Of a DNA stretch of 64,000 nucleotides, positions 31,820 to 43,427 are shown piece after piece. Positions within the stretch are counted from its first letter, which is position 1; the number at the start of each line of letters is the position of its first letter. Position numbers and translations under genes: made by a program. The stretch comes from Bombyx mori (lineage: Eukaryota; Arthropoda; Insecta; Lepidoptera; Bombycidae). Under the pieces are notes generated by a model. It was not told the origin of the DNA and did not search any database. It saw only the letters and a list, made by a program, of their open reading frames with translations. The stretch covers positions 4,915,501-4,979,500 of the forward strand of contig NC_085121.1 in assembly GCF_030269925.1 (NCBI RefSeq), written 5' to 3'.

Positions 31820-33312
31820 TTAAAATAAAGTAGGTTTAATTATTTATTCCACATTAATTTATAAAACAATATTATGATATTTTAAATAAAATGTAATGAA
31901 TTAATTATAGTTACTAGAGATATAATTAAAGATTCATATGGTGCTTAGGAAAAACAAATTGATTTTAAGTAATTTATTTCAGGGTTAGGTTTGGCAAGAT
32001 CTTAATTGATGCTGATGTTCCACTACTTCTAGGCTGGAAGTGATTTTGCGTATAATAAAATTTACATTTCTGTAGCACTTCTTCGGAATAGGTTGTTTTA
32101 TACCAAATTCAATAATATTGAAGTGATACGAAGAATATGGCTTTAATGAATGGAATATCCGTAGCCTTCAAAATCTTTATAGAATAATGAATCCGAACAA
32201 ACGACGGCGACGACGACATTCAATTACGTTTTTAAACAAAACTCATCCACGAAAATGTACATTTAAGTACGCTTAATGATAGCAATTTATTCCCTTAGAT
32301 TAAATCAAGCATGAACGGTCTAATTACCAACATTTCCGTCTAACAGACTTACGCATCTGGGATTACTTAAACACGGTGGTGATTATGGGCTTTAACAGGC
32401 ATCGCAATGAATTACACGGGTTCCTTCACGACAGGCAAATTATGGCGTGTCAGTAAAGAAAGCTCGTAGGCAGATCCTCGTCGCTCCAAGGGATTTGAGA
32501 TAAGATGCACACATTTAATGTATTGGCTGTGACGAAAAAGTGACAACATAGTATTGATAACTCTTATCCGAATAACTTACGCAATATCCGGTATTCGTTA
32601 TTTTTACTGAAGGAACTTTGAATCTAGAATAAAAAAACTACGGAACTATCGGGACTTCGGATTTTTGCTTCTCCAAATCATACGCATTATTTATTATTGG
32701 GTATAAAAGAAAATTTATATGTATCTTTAGCCGTTATCGCTTTATTATCAAATCTATTTAATCATTTATTCATCCGTCATAATTTGGAAGTCCCTGCCGT
32801 AATCTATGGTTCCATAAACGAAGCTCAAGTCCGTCTAGAAATAGTAAATAATAGTCGCTGACTTCTTAAAGTAGAATAAAGTAACAATAAAATTCGTAAA
32901 TCAATAAATCTTGGAATACAACACATGGAAATTCAAAATCTATGGGTATGTACGAGATGAGTTTTGACGAAATTAATTATTCCTGTTGTCGGCGCCATAA
33001 GCTGACACAAACATTCAGACTGAAACGTAAATTTGATAAAGGCGATAACGAGAATCATTTCGACGAAATTCGTTTAATTGAATTAATAAGATCTAATTTC
33101 GTTTTGTTACAAATGAAGGCCTGAGATTTTTTTTCGTTGGAGAATCTAATATATCTGTTTTTTTTTTATTATTTTCATGTTAATACAAAGTAATGTAAAA
33201 TACAGTTACTTTTTTTTCTTAATAGATTATCAGTCCCCTCTGAATCTGGGTTTATACTTCTTACTACTACCACCACCACTATTACTAATAATAAAATTTA
33301 CCCACAGACACG
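31820..33312. other. AT-rich, no supported feature
   Basis: A 60-codon frame at 32942-33124 has no recognisable features. A short ACC-type run lies near 33268-33286. Confidence 0.35.
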
Positions 33313-33524
33313 TTTTTTTATTTATTGCTTAGATTGGTGGACAAGCTCACAGCCCACCTAGTATTAAGTGGTTACTGGAGCCCATAGACATCTACAACGT
33401 AAATGCGCCACCCACCTTGAGATATAAGTTCTTAGGTCTCAAGTATAGTTACAACGGCTGCCCCACCCTTCAAACCGAAACACATTACTGTTTCACGGCA
33501 GAAATAGGCGGTATTGGGGTGGTG
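33313..33524 (-). mobile_element. SINE, 3' portion (interrupted by a LINE)
   Basis: T-rich start, ttgcttagattggtggacaa through to cggcagaaataggcgg. The rest of the same SINE resumes at 34745 after the LINE insertion. The 8-mer gggtggtg at 33517-33524 is repeated at 34745-34752. Confidence 0.8.
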
Positions 33525-34286
33525 CGCAGTATGGCCCTGTACGGTGCTCCCGTGTGGTCGCCCGCACTCTCCGCGAGAAACGCGGCTTTGCTGCTCAGGG
33601 GGTACCGCACCATCTCTCAAGATGTGGCCTGCGCTCTCGCCGGATACCTACCCTGGGACCTCGAGGCCGAAATCTTGGCTGCGGTATATCGGCGTAAGGC
33701 GCAGGTCTTGAGTCGGGGACGGTCGCCCGGCCCGTCGGCTGTCGGTCGGTGGAAGCGTGCTGCGCGTCATGTAGCATACGCTAAGTGGAGAGAGCAATTG
33801 CTGAAGGAACTTGGCCAAACTTCGGCCACCCGCCGGCGCACCCTCAAGGCCCTGATGCCCGTGCTGGAGGCATGGTCGGATCGGCGTCACGGCGTACTCT
33901 CCTTTCACCTTGCGCTGGTCCTCTCGGGACATGGCTGTTTCGGGAGGTACCTGTGGAAGGTCTGCAGGAGAGAGCCACATCCGGGCTGCCACCAGTGCGG
34001 GCACCCGGACGATGACGCGCAGCACGCGCTCGAAACGTGCCCGCGTTGGGAGCACTCGCGGCGAGATCTCGTCGCGGTGCTGGGGAGAAACCTCTCCCTG
34101 CGGGCTGTCGTCGCCCGCATGTTAGAGGATCAGGGCTCGTGGGAGGCCATGGCCAGGTTTTGTGACCTGGTAATGGCGTCCCGTGAGGCTGAGGAGCGTG
34201 AAAGGGAGTGGGATTCCTCTTCAGCACCTCAGCGCAGAAGACGGGATGGCCGGCGCGGGCGTGAAGCTCCCGCTCAGCCCCCGTAG
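33417..34286 (+). CDS. R1-clade ORF2 C-terminal region, fused to SINE frame
   Basis: A 289-codon frame. The first 34 residues are translated SINE; the LINE part begins at VVRSMALYGAPVW (residue 35). It continues through the conserved YRTISQDVACALAGYLPWDL block to the zinc-knuckle-like region Cys191, Cys194, His203, Cys208, and ends in an Arg-rich tail. This region follows the reverse transcriptase in R1-clade proteins and is thought to bind nucleic acid. There is no stop or frameshift in the LINE part, so it is the best-preserved R1-clade copy here. The RT and endonuclease domains are missing, so it is not active, and the fusion to SINE codons is incidental. Confidence 0.75.
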   Translation: MRYKFLGLKYSYNGCPTLQTETHYCFTAEIGGIGVVRSMALYGAPVWSPALSARNAALLLRGYRTISQDVACALAGYLPWDLEAEILAAVYRRKAQVLSRGRSPGPSAVGRWKRAARHVAYAKWREQLLKELGQTSATRRRTLKALMPVLEAWSDRRHGVLSFHLALVLSGHGCFGRYLWKVCRREPHPGCHQCGHPDDDAQHALETCPRWEHSRRDLVAVLGRNLSLRAVVARMLEDQGSWEAMARFCDLVMASREAEEREREWDSSSAPQRRRRDGRRGREAPAQPP

Positions 34287-34744
34287 GGACTATCAGGTGG
34301 CGGGTGCGGGGGCGCCCGGTACTCGACTGTTGGTCCAGTGGTGGGGCGGTGCACGGTGGCTCCTGTGCGCCGCCCACGGTGTATCTCCCGAAATGACGTC
34401 CTTCGGGATTTTCCCGGAGATGAAATCCCGTCTTATCATCAGGACGGGTACCGGCGAAGGCGGACTTTCGGCGCGCACTGCGGTACCGTAGGTCTGGTGT
34501 AGCCGGTGTGGTGGAGATCGATGGGGTTTAGTCGGTAGTCGTTCTGCGGGGCAAGTGCTTCGCGCGCCTTTTTCGAGGCGTAGTCTTTTGCGAGGAATTC
34601 GGGAAGGTGGAGGACCTTCTCGTCCCCTCTTCCTCTCAGGAGGCGCTGGAGTCCGACATAACCCGGTTCGTTACCCCCCCGGACCGGGTATCCGTAAATG
34701 GATTCCCCATTTTTTTAAAAAAAAAAAACGAAAAAGAAAAAAAA
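33525..34744 (+). mobile_element. R1-clade LINE inserted in a SINE
   Basis: A 5'-truncated LINE with the ORF2 C-terminal region, a GC-rich 3' UTR and an A-rich tail (about 34718-34744). The matching 8-bp repeats outside it give both ends and the orientation. It entered after the SINE had settled. Confidence 0.85.
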
Positions 34745-34990
34745 GGGTGGTGGTACCTTCCCGTGCGGACTCACAAAAGGTTTTACCACCAGTAATTACG
34801 CAAATTATAATTTTGCGGGTTTGATTTTTATCACACGATGTTATTCCTTAACCGTGGAAGTCAATCGTGAACATTTGTTGAGTACGTATTTCATTAGAAA
34901 AAATTATATTCGCTTGGGATTCGAACACCGGTGCATCGCTCAACACGAATGCATTGGACGTCTTATCCTTTAGGCCACGGCGACTTAATA
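34745..34990 (-). mobile_element. SINE, 5' portion (interrupted by a LINE)
   Basis: Continues the copy at 33313: gggtggtggtaccttcccgt through to the tRNA-like head (gtggcctaaaggataag and gtgttcgaatccc on the minus strand). Confidence 0.8.
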
Positions 34991-35845
34991 TTGGTTATCG
35001 GTGCCCATCTGCCTAAATAGTTGAAAGCTTTACAGCTTGCACAAGGCTTAGCGATCCGAAATAATTCTTAAAATATTGACATCAAACAATAATTATGGTG
35101 CATATTTTACTGTTTTTATCCAAGTTTTTTGTTGTTCAGGCTACGTAACTATCGAAGATCAAATACTCAATTAGATTTTAATAGCGACTTTGGTGGTCAC
35201 TACCAACGTAAGCTGATTATATGCTCTTCTACCTGAAAATGAAATTCATACTATTGACTGTGAAAGATTACTTATCAAAGACACAATTTGTCATTTCATT
35301 ATAGTGAAAGACTTTCTGTTATGTTTCAAAGCTACAAAAGTCGACCTAGTCGACCATTAATTAAAATGGAAACAAATTTAACAGCTAATTCAGTGTACTT
35401 ATTCGCTAGCCAGACCAACTATTTTAATATATCCAAAATGGTTCTTGAACACAAAGAGTTGTTACGCCAAGACTAATTAGAATGTATATGCAGACATAGG
35501 AACCCCGGACTGAAAGATATTTTAATCGAAGTTTAAATTATATAACCCTAAATGAGACCTTTAAAATTAAATGTTTTAAAATTACTTCAATCTATAGTAA
35601 AAAAGTGTGTTTTAAATTACATTATTTCTTTGAGTCTGCTAGTGAAATAGCAACACAAACAAGGCGCAAATTACCAACTCAATTATGTTGGATATAAATT
35701 CTACAGCCTTATTAATAATTCTCTTTTTTCTAATTTATTTCAAAAAAAAAAAGGTCGAGCATATTCCATTAAAGTATTTTTGTAATCTTGACTATAAATT
35801 AATTGGTTCTTAAGTGGCTTTTGGCAATTGGCTTTTGGCTTAGTT
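34991..35845. other. AT-rich, no feature seen
   Basis: No supported feature. Confidence 0.4.
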
Positions 35846-35938
35846 ATACCCCTGGCACTCCTGAAGTCCATGAGCGACGGTGACCACTTACTATTAAAAG
35901 GGTTGTTTAGTCGTCTGTCTGCAGCGGCAGTAAAAAAG
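35846..35938 (+). mobile_element. diverged Bm1-type SINE
   Basis: cccctggcactcctgaagtc, gagcgacggtgaccacttac and cgtctgtctgcagcggcagt followed by aaaaaag. An old, shortened copy. Confidence 0.6.
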
Positions 35939-37327
35939 ACTTGTAGCCAAAACATTATTTCAGAGAGTATCTGTTAGTTAATAACCATTGTATTTGACAA
36001 AACATTTATCTAGCCAAATCATAATTTAATTTTACTTGAGTACATATTGGTGTGTCGGAACGAGTTTCTAGTATGCAAAGTAAATATTCGTTGTGTACGT
36101 TATAAATAAGCCGCGATTCTCATTCGTGGGCCTTTACTTGGCTTTATCATCCAGTCTCCATAGAGTTTGTTTGACAACGACGTTCCAAAACAATGACGTC
36201 GAGTGTTTGTGTTTAATATAATGTCTTTTCTTATGTTTAAAAGCTAAGAATACTTTCATACTTTAGAGACTGCAACTGGAGTACTTTGCACAGGTGGCTT
36301 TGTATAACTCGCTGACCTAGTTGGAATATTCAATATCGCATTGATACTTTCACGAGACCATTTCTATATGTATGTAAGCATCGAAGATCTTTTTACCTAC
36401 GGACGTTTTTTACGACATTGAAGCAAAACAAATGGAGCGTTAAGTTCTTCGCAGTAGATTACACATTTTCCGTGTATTAATCTGCGGGGTTTTTGGGTGA
36501 AAACCATTAATAAATTACTGGAGAATATTAAAGCTGTCTTCAGAAAGTAATCGATTTCGTGCACGAGAAATAATCAAATTGCTATTTTCTGTTCAACAAT
36601 ACATTAATATTTTTGTAAATAGCATAAAACAAGTTAAGCGATATTGACATGTTTGCATTAAACACTTTAGTATAAAATCTTTCAACCACGAACCGTGAAA
36701 TATTGAATTTACTTCATGCTCTCTCCTTTCAACGAAGAAACGGTGTATTCGCATAGCTTCAAGTAGCTTTCCCCTGAGAAATTCTTTGAACTTACTGCTT
36801 AATAATACTGCTTTGTGAAAACAGAATTTTGTTATTAAACAGTTTGATTTTGTTCCATTCCAGTACATATTTGGTTTAAATCTAGTATACTACTCAAGTT
36901 GAAAAAAAAGTTAATGCTAATTTTAAACGAAAAGTAAACCTTCATTTTAAAGCACAACATCAACAAAACTTATTACCTACAAAATCTCACCACCTATAGA
37001 TACTCACGACTTGCACTTAACACCTTATTTTCACTACTGAACTTATATAATAATGTATTATGTATATGTAAGTCGAATGAATACCAATGATCAAAAGAAA
37101 TCGTTGAGCAGGACAATGTCCTATAAATTACGTTGTAAAGAATGTGAAATCTAATATCTGAATTATTTAAACAACTTCAATAGCTCAATCGATACTTTAA
37201 TCGTCAGGTCAGTGATACTAACAAAGTACAAAAAGCTTAAGAAGTTGTACTGAATAGTAACATTATATTAGCTGAACAAAAATGGACAATCATTGTACAA
37301 ACTCACTTTATTTTTTACGGTACTGAA
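35939..37327. other. AT-rich, no supported feature
   Basis: A 91-codon minus frame at 36593-36868 is not supported by splice context or any family motif. Confidence 0.35.
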
Positions 37328-37755
37328 TTTTTGGACAAGCTCACAGCCCACCTGGTGCTACCTGGTGCTGGTTACCGAAGCCCATAAACATCTACGATGT
37401 AGATGCCGCCATCCACCTTGAGATACTGTTCGAAGTTCTCAGTATGTAACAAAGGCTGTCCCACCCTTCAAACCGAAACGCATTGCTGCTTCACGGCAGA
37501 AATAGGCAGGGTGGTAGTGGTACCTATCCGTGCGGACCCACAAGAGGTCCTACCACCAGTAGTTACGCAAATCATAATTTTGCGGGTTTGGTTTTTATTA
37601 CACCATGTTATTCCTTCACCGTGGAAGTCAATCGTGAACATTTGTCGAGTACGTGTTTCGTTAGAAAAATTGGTACTTGCCTGCGGGATTCGAACACCGG
37701 TGCTTCGCAACATACGAATGCACCGGACGTCTTATCCTTTAGGCCACGACGATTT
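37328..37755 (-). mobile_element. near-complete tRNA-headed SINE
   Basis: From ttggacaagctcacagccca to the minus-strand head (tcgtggcctaaaggataag, gtgttcgaatcccgc). It contains a small tandem duplication of acctggtgct in the tail. The last A-tail bases are lost. Confidence 0.8.
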
Positions 37756-38362
37756 TATAGCGGTTGTCCCAAACTTCAAATCGGCACAAATGACTGCTTC
37801 GCGTGTTCTTTCTTAAATGAGGTTAAAAAGATTGAGACGAGGTCACACGAGGTCACAGCCCATCTGGTGTGATACAAAGTTCCAAATTGTATAAAAGCGG
37901 TCCTACCTTTCAAACGCATGACCGGTTACCGATGTAAATAAATAAGATGCTATTTTTCAGTGGCGATGCCTCAGAATACGCCGTAAAACCAATGAAATAT
38001 TACAAAACGTAAATAATGGTCACGTTCAATAATTTCGTTTTCAACAGTATTCCGATTCTGCAGGAGATCACAAAGATGAAAAGTTTATTTTATTCAAATG
38101 AATCGATTACATGAAGGTTCCTCTGGAGTTCAACGAAAGTTTCAAATAACACCTGAGTTGAATCCCAAGTAATTTGAAAATGGAATTCACGGTCTTATTA
38201 GTAGCTATGAAAATAATAAGGGAATGTTTATAAGTACTTTAAAATTATTCAAGAAAATAAATTATCTCAGTCCTAAATAATCGCTTTACGAATTTTTATA
38301 TTATTCTATATATCAATTACAGCGACTAACGTAATAGTGGTGAATTTAGTATGTAGTCTAAA
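37756..38362. other. mostly AT-rich; short SINE-like scrap
   Basis: ggttgtcccaaacttcaaat and cacagcccatctggtgtg (37762-37870) look like another very old SINE scrap. Nothing else. Confidence 0.35.
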
Positions 38363-38731
38363 TCTATACATATAAATAAAATTGGAGTGTCTGTTTGTAA
38401 TATTGAAATAACCGCTTTTTACTATATGCATATGAATATATATACGGTACATACACCAAAATAATTTTTTTTTACAATTTTTGTCTGTCTGCCAGTCTGT
38501 CTGTTTGTTCCGGCTAATCTCTGGAACAGCTGGACGGATTTTGACGAGATTTTCTCGAGACTTTCACTGATAGGTAGCTGTAATATAAGGAGTAACTTAG
38601 GCTACTTTTTTTAGACTAGCTTCGCCCCGCGGCGTCACTTGCGGTACAACAATAATCGTAGGTGATATCGCAGGACTCAGCTATCAATAATAAAATTTAA
38701 TGTTTCCGAAGCGAAGCGAGCGGGTCGCTAG
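38363..38731 (+). mobile_element. Helitron-like element
   Basis: Starts TCtatacatataaataaaat after an A and contains ctggaacagctggacggatt. It ends gaagcgaagcgagcgggtcg then CTAG before T. The last 25 bases are shared with the elements at 20377 and 60800. Confidence 0.7.
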
Positions 38732-38796
38732 TCTTAAATATATTGTACTAGTCTTCCGTCCGCTGGTACGTCGGCGTTAACTACTTTTATTTATTT

Positions 38797-39050
38797 GTTT
38801 TTTATTTATTTTTATTGATTCGATGGGTGGACGAGCTCACAGCCTACCTGGTGTTAAGTGGTTACTGAAGCCCATAGACATTCACAACATAAATGCGCCA
38901 CCCATCATGAGATATAAGTTCTAAGGTCTCAAGTATAGTTACAACGGCTACCCCACCCTTCAAACCGAAACGCATTACTGCTTCACGGTAGAAATAGGCA
39001 AGGTGGTGGTACCCACCCGCGCGAATTCACAGAGGTCCTACTACCAGTAA
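38797..39050 (-). mobile_element. tRNA-headed SINE, 5'-truncated
   Basis: Tail tttatttttattgattcg, gggtggacgagctcacagcc through to cctactaccagta. Confidence 0.8.
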
Positions 39051-40077
39051 AAAACTTTATATCGGAAGGGCCGAGATCCGTGATCAGCAGTGGAATCAAT
39101 GGAAGCCTATATCCTTTCCCGATTCACTTGAAACTATTTCCATACCAAATTTCATCAAAATCAATTCAGGGTTTCGGGCGTTACAACCGAACGGTCAAAG
39201 TTATTTCCGCATAAAAAACAATATTATTTCGTATGTATCTTTCTGATAACATTATCAAAAGAAAAACCAAATACCAATATCGCGATATTTTTTTTTTGCT
39301 TCATCCGACTTTAATGAAACATATCCTTTTCCTAATTAATCACATGAGAAAACTATATGAAAATCGCTTCAAGCTTCCCTAGAAGTGCGCGATTAAACAA
39401 ACAGACAATAAACCAATTTAAAGCACAATTATTTTTCATAACATATTTGGAGTCAATTTTATATAAAAATCAACAAACTTGATACTTGTATTACATTCCA
39501 AAATTAACATCACCTCAACGTTAACATGAGGTCAAATTAATGAGTACTCAGGCGCGCGTGTTACGAGTATTCTAAAACATTTTTGGGGCATTTTAATTTG
39601 GTACATTTCCGCTGAAAAAGTCGGCTAATCATTAATTCACGTGTTTTTGTGTACGCTTGTATTTTTAACTCACGAATAAACGAAATTAATGATTACTTTA
39701 CTGAATCCGAGTAGGTGAATCCGCAAGTTCATAACTGAGATAACTGAGCTTTATTGAACTGAAACTTGAATTTCAATTAACGATATAATGATATCTCTAG
39801 GGCCATTGTTATAATAATTTATGTTTGAATGGCATCATTGATTGACAGAAATAATAAGAATAATTTAATTCAACCAGAATATATTGAAGAATACATTGAT
39901 TAGTGAAGTCCTGATTTTGCAATTACAATGATAACTTGGGTTATAGAAGCACTCGTAAATAGACAGATTATGCATAACCTCTTATTTTTATGTTAGGCTA
40001 AACTAATACGATGCCTTGATTGTTTTGTAGTATGTTGTGGTTTATATAACTTAATTTATTTTATATGTATTTCTTAT
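39051..40077. other. AT-rich, no feature seen
   Basis: No supported feature. Confidence 0.4.
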
Positions 40078-40287
40078 TTTTTTATTTTTATTATTGCTTA
40101 GATTGGTGGACGAGCTCACAGCCCACCTGGTGTTAAGTGGTTACTGGAGCCCATAGACATTTACAACGCAAATACGCCACCCACCTTGAGATATAAGTTC
40201 TAAGGTCTCAGTACAGTTACAACGCCTGCCCCACCTTTCAAGCCGAAACGTATTACTGCTTCACGGCAGAAATAGGCGGGACGGTAT
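40078..40287 (-). mobile_element. tRNA-headed SINE, 5'-truncated
   Basis: Tail tttatttttattattgctt to the end at aataggcgggacgg. tatgtat occurs on both sides (near 40065 and at 40286) and may be the target duplication. Confidence 0.75.
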
Positions 40288-40429
40288 GTATCTTTGTATG
40301 TCTTTGTATGTATGTATCTATATATTTGTTTTAGCAATGTAATTTATAATCTAGTGTTCATTTTACTCATGTTTACTGTAATTCTTTAAATTATCGCCAT
40401 GTATTAACTTCATCACAGCTACGCACTTC

Positions 40430-40525
40430 TTGAACCTTTCACTTCATCAACGAGGGTTAACTGGAAGAGAATGCCTACATGACGTTAAGTTTGCCTATTT
40501 TGTGCAATAAAGAATTGTCATTCAT
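40430..40525 (+). mobile_element. possible RTE-clade LINE 3' terminus
   Basis: ttaactggaagagaatgcct, then gcctattttgtgcaataaag, with a tcattcatt microsatellite (40518-40551) in place of a plain A-tail. Similar in layout to 9483-9612. Confidence 0.4.
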
Positions 40526-41268
40526 TCATTCATTCATGCATTCATTCATTCTATGAAAATTTCTCGATTAATTTAAATCAGCAAACAGTAAAACCGTTGA
40601 ATTTGCTTTTCTAGAATGAGAAACTGACAAATTGTGTATACTACAACATGTAACATAATTAACGCACACCCTGAAAGTAATTTGTTCAGAATCGGAATCT
40701 GGATCGATTTTGATTGTTTTTTATGTACCAATTTTTTTTTTATATTTAGTTAAAACTAAGTAAATTACAGTCACCCTACACAGCTAGCTAAACAGTACAT
40801 AGAAACGAAAATGGAACGTAAGTCAGGGTATTAAGACTTTTTAATATGAAATATCTAATTAGTAAAAAAAAAATTATTTAATTAAATAAATCTGATACTT
40901 ATTTCAAGGCTAATAGTCTATTACAAAATAAAATACCTACGCACACAATACCAACAGCGACCGCCGGCACACAGCAACACTACAATACATAAAAGAAAAC
41001 CACGTAATACAAAAATAATTACTATCCCTTTCTTTCGTCGGCTTAATATTCTTACAATAAACGGCAGGCTAATCCCGATGTTCGCGGCGACGCGGTTGCG
41101 TCGGCGGTGATCAAAGAAAAATCTAAACAACGAAGTCAACAAAATATTTTTGACAAGTCAGTCACGCCGCGTCCACCTTATCGATAAGAGGTCAAGTGAT
41201 AGTGCAAATAAAATATCTCCCGTATTTCGCTATGTCTTTTCGGTCAGTGACCTCCTAGATCAGCTGAT

Positions 41269-41502
41269 TTGACGCCTCTCGACTTTTTTTTGTGGGGGCG
41301 AATTAAATCGCTAGTTTATAACACACAGACAATAAGTGCCGAAGAACTAAAGAATAAGATAATAACCGCCTTTGATAAAGTGAAAAGTGACATTGCAGTA
41401 TTATCTAAAATAAAACAAAAAATACGAAAACGGTCATTAAAGTGCATTGAACAAGCGGCGCGGCGAGTAGGTGTCTGTGTGTGTTTTTTTTTTTTTTTAT
41501 GA
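41269..41502 (+). pseudogene. transposase C-terminal fragment
   Basis: Reads TPLDFFLWGRIKSLVYNTQT, then ISAEELKNKIITAFDKVKSD and onward to CIEQAARRVGVCVC. The RSADLTPLDFFLWG motif just upstream and in the start is the last catalytic region (PDLTPLDFFLWG) of an insect IS630/Tc1/mariner-type transposase. The frame runs into the T-run of the LINE insertion at 41484; without it the frame would end a few codons later, near 41890. The N-terminal two thirds are missing. Confidence 0.7.
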
Positions 41503-41857
41503 TTGAGAGATTACTGGTGGCCCGAAGGCCTTTCCAGTTTCACCAGGACAGGTGGGCGAGCATAGGCTCAGCCAGGAGGGGTGGGATTTGCTAACAGCTG
41601 CCCGAGCGCCTCCGAAGGAGACCTAACAACTCAAGAGCAATTGCTTCGCGAATGAATCTACTACCGGATCGGAATCGCGACCCGCTGAGAAGATCCGGCG
41701 AGAAACTCAGCGGGCTGATGCACGGGCTAGGTTGCACGTCGACCTCTTTGTCGAGTTCGACGAGTACGGTTACTGGGGTCCCTAAGCCTGCTCCTAGTAT
41801 TAGAGCTGAAGGCATCTAATGCAAAGGTTATTGGATCTGATGGATCCGTAAGGACGT
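41484..41857 (-). mobile_element. jockey-clade LINE 3' end, 13-bp target duplication
   Basis: The T-run (minus-strand A-tail), 3' UTR and last codons of ORF2 (DPSDPITFALDAFSSNTRSR...) match the element at 1850-3752 with few differences. The identical 13-mers gtgtctgtgtgtg at 41471-41483 and 41858-41870 flank it. It was inserted into the last codons of the host transposase gene. Confidence 0.9.
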
Positions 41858-42049
41858 GTGTCTGTGTGTGCGTGCGCAGCGGAGTGTGAATCGGTGACCA
41901 TTTTATTTCCACGAAATTGGAATAACTAATTTCACAAATAATCAATGTTAACGCACATATAAATAATATTTGGTGTATGCATAGCGTTTATACTATTAAA
42001 GTCTAATTGGGGTGTTTGAGGGTGTGCGTTAAATATGTTACATGTTGTA

Positions 42050-43199
42050 TATATAACTATATATGTTAAGTATTTATCTCATAACTGTTATGTAATTAAA
42101 AGATTCTTAGTCTTTTCAGGAGTTTTGTCTGCATACATAAAATTTTGTAAGTTTTTATCCTGTTATTTATATCCTAGAATACATTCTTAGCAACATATCA
42201 ACTAGTTGAAATAAGATGTATAAATAAAATACATTTTGAAAAAAAAATGTTCTTGTTTCTCATGTTTTGCAAAGGTAATATCGAGAGAGTGTAGAAAACG
42301 TGAATGCATGGATGCTACTTCCTTCAGGCGTACAATAGAGCATCATGCTCACCGCTTGTGTCTATATTGATAAGCATATTCCACTTACATCCATCGTGAA
42401 AATAAGGGGACTGAAATGATGAAAAAATCTTGATACATGATGCGTTGAAGGGCCTCAAGGTATTATTGGTTACAAATACCAAAAACATACAAGACAAGAA
42501 ATAGACCAAGATCGCGAACAGCAAATATCGAACCCATAGTCATTGTCACTTACAAATAGATCAAGTAAAGTAATAATTTATACCTTGCACATATTTATTG
42601 TGTAAGAAATAATGTATATTTTATTTACATATTTATTATTCATTTTCCTGTCGAATTAATTATCCTTTTAAACATTTAAGCACTGGAGCAACACGAATAT
42701 TAAAAAGCTCTATTTGTCTAAATTAGCATAATTTATTATTAAAATAAATTTACTATTTTCTTTTTTTATATATTTATTTGATAAAAGATTGTAGTACCAT
42801 TGCATGTATCTATATGATAAAAAGAATACGTCAACGACAAACACGGTTTACATTATTGCGTTAATCACAATACATATTGTATAGTAAAATCACGTGACAA
42901 CATCCCTTAAGCATTTTACATGTTCAATTATGATATGTACAATGATTCCGGTCCCAAGTGGAACGAGCTCTTGACGAGGGCGGACAGATGCTTCCGGCCG
43001 CTTCGCTTAAACGCCGTTCTTTCTTTCTTCACAGACATGCGCGGGTATAATTTCAGAACGAATTCTTTGAGTAGTATAATTTTTTCTCTTTGTATTGAGT
43101 TGTTGCGACCATGGCTATCGTAATTTAAAATAGTAGTTTAATAACAAACTAACTGAAGTTCGCGTTCGATTCTCATATAAATGGCATTTGTTTTTAATT
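42050..43199. other. AT-rich, no supported feature
   Basis: At 42389-42410 a 22-nt minus-strand segment lies between a good acceptor (ttttttcatcatttcag) and a donor (gtaagtgg); a microexon is conceivable. Nothing else. Confidence 0.3.
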
Positions 43200-43427
43200 A
43201 ACACGCTTTCGCTAGTTTCAGACGTATTTATGTTAGTAACGGAATCCTTGAACATGATTTTTACCCCCTTCAAAACGTCGGATTAACTCGAAATTTGGTA
43301 TACAATAAAACCATTTTTTCTTATACTATTTTTAATTCAAATGTATTAAAATCTATTTTCTATTTTTTAGTTAGATATTCTATAAAAGCGTATTTTGTTG
43401 TTTTTTTAAACTATTATTTATTTACCT
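43200..43427 (+). repeat. foldback repeat, copy 2
   Basis: The head (gctagtttcagacgtattta ... cgtcggattaactcgaaat) joins directly to the right arm (ctattttctattttttagtt, ataaaagcgtattttgttg). The left arm and spacer are deleted. Confidence 0.65.

Larger units (their letters stand above)
40642..42049 (+). mobile_element. Tc1/mariner-superfamily transposon with 31-bp terminal repeats
   Basis: Left end 40643-40673 and right end 42019-42049 are inverted copies that agree at 30 of 31 positions (tacaacatgtaacat..., ...ttaacgcacaccct). TA dinucleotides lie at both outer edges. The interior holds the C-terminal part of a DDE transposase (41269 onward) and a jockey-clade insertion (41484-41857). Without that insertion the element is about 1.0 kb, too short for a full transposase, so it is an internally deleted copy. 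Confidence 0.85.

Noticed and set aside
33905..34377. Several long GC-rich frames on both strands
   Set aside because: Shadow frames of the R1-clade coding region and its GC-rich 3' UTR.
36593..36868. 91-codon minus-strand open frame
   Set aside because: Protein-like words (FKEFLRGKLLEAMRIHRFF) but a weak acceptor, no family, and AT-rich background where such frames occur by chance.
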